Positions 63,557 to 64,000 of a stretch of 64,000 nt of DNA are shown in pieces. The stretch's first letter is position 1, and each line of letters opens with the position of its first letter. The translations under genes and the position numbers were made by a program. This DNA comes from Leptolyngbya sp. NIES-2104 (lineage in GTDB: Bacteria; Cyanobacteriota; Cyanobacteriia; Leptolyngbyales; Leptolyngbyaceae), in the NCBI RefSeq assembly GCF_001485215.1, contig NZ_BBWW01000001.1, positions 124,001 to 188,000 of the forward strand, read 5' to 3'. The notes under the pieces were generated by a model. The model had not been told where the DNA came from, searched no databases, and worked only from the letters and a program-made list of their open reading frames with translations.

Positions 63557-64000
63557 CTATCGAACGTACCAGTAGTAAGTCGCCATCGGAATCACCGTTG
63601 CGGCAATCAACAAGCCAATCACCCAAGGAATCGCATTACTCTTCGCAGTCTCTTCACGCGATGCAAACGTGCCCTCGGTTTTGACATTATCTACAACGAC
63701 AGGCGGACCCGGATCAGGCTCACCCGACAAAACGGCAACTAATCGATCGCTCACATCCAAAAATGCCTGATTATAGCGATCGCCCTTCTGCAATGGAACC
63801 TGCATCGTTTCTTGAGCCACACTGGTCGCAGTTTCATCAGACATCAGCGATTTCACCTTTTCTCCAGTGACGATCGCAGAATTATTCGTGATGCTGTCTA
63901 GGACGACTAGCGTTTGGTTGGCACGTTCTTCAGGCGCTGGAAACCATTGCTCAAATAGTTTTTTTGCAAAAGAATCGATCGTTTCATCGTAGTCAAGGCG
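63557..64000 (-). CDS. psb32: Psb32/TLP18.3-type TPM-domain protein, partial
   Basis: The frame is open to the right edge of the window (no start seen), so only the C-terminal 147 residues are visible. They read RLDYDETIDSFAKKLFEQWFPAPEERANQTLVVLD..., then NQAFLDVSDRLVAVLSGEPDPGPP and a C-terminal membrane anchor (about 23 residues, NAIPWVIGLLIAATVIPMATYYWYV). This is the thylakoid TPM-domain protein Psb32, needed for PSII repair under photo-oxidative stress. The Met at 63856 is internal. Confidence 0.88.
   Translation of the reverse strand, partial: RLDYDETIDSFAKKLFEQWFPAPEERANQTLVVLDSITNNSAIVTGEKVKSLMSDETATSVAQETMQVPLQKGDRYNQAFLDVSDRLVAVLSGEPDPGPPVVVDNVKTEGTFASREETAKSNAIPWVIGLLIAATVIPMATYYWYVR

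Noticed and set aside
1-64000. tRNA or rRNA genes
   Set aside because: No T-loop GTTCGANTC/GGTTCAA-type context with acceptor pairing and no rRNA-like stretch was found on either strand by eye.

Overview
The window is cyanobacterial chromosome. It carries chlH, ndhF/ndhD/ndhO, nblA, an orphan allophycocyanin alpha subunit, a high-light-inducible protein and psb32, and the octamer GCGATCGC (HIP1) is very frequent throughout. A HetP-like protein, a bacterial NLR with an amyloid-type signalling motif, NACHT proteins, Uma2 nucleases and XisI remnants point to a filamentous, Leptolyngbya-like organism. The genus is an inference.

Layout. 1-2450: end of ndhF, then ndhD. 2466-6900: an accessory patch with a two-gene system (a small helical effector ending in a GRDQINI motif, then a NACHT NTPase starting with the same motif), followed by a HigB/HigA-like module whose toxin gene is frameshifted and which sits between direct repeats. 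6929-11823: two signalling kinases and an EmrA-like adaptor. 11850-15250: an XisI remnant, a GNAT acetyltransferase, a Rieske oxygenase and a WYL regulator; folded repeats after the GNAT and Rieske genes look like integron attC sites. 15579-19556: chlH. 20000-27500: housekeeping and metabolic genes (MgtC-like, glutathionyl-hydroquinone reductase, glutaminase, sensor kinase, tRNA-dihydrouridine synthase) and a Uma2 gene broken by one stop codon. 28393-33503: a cNMP-domain/C39-peptidase ABC exporter, its HlyD partner and a hetP-like gene. 33504-41235: alpha-E/ATP-grasp pair, FAD oxidoreductase, cryptochrome DASH, YggT, upp. 41350-42971: a probable small RNA, a VapBC-like pair and a small protein joining a DNA-binding-like N-terminus to an RNA polymerase alpha-CTD. 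43100-53300: a stress and light-harvesting group (nblA, fasciclin, desaturase, orphan ApcA, HTH-NACHT protein, divergent ClpC, pentapeptide protein, RRM protein, HliP). 53315-64000: unsplit dnaE, DUF2721, Uma2, map, small antitoxin-like genes, DM13 lipoprotein, lnt, bestrophin, ndhO and psb32, which runs off the right edge.

A family of about 190-200 bp palindromic, MITE-like elements occurs five times, with two shorter derivatives. All lie between genes and often abut stop codons. Two subfamilies differ by paired, structure-preserving changes.

The most exciting object is the NLR/effector pair at 3240-5579. It fits the architecture of bacterial amyloid signalling (BASS/BELL) systems. Other points worth follow-up are the attC-like sites, the RHH/alpha-CTD protein, the palindromic element family, the strong promoter-terminator unit at 41357-41464, and the contiguous dnaE that keeps an empty intein site.
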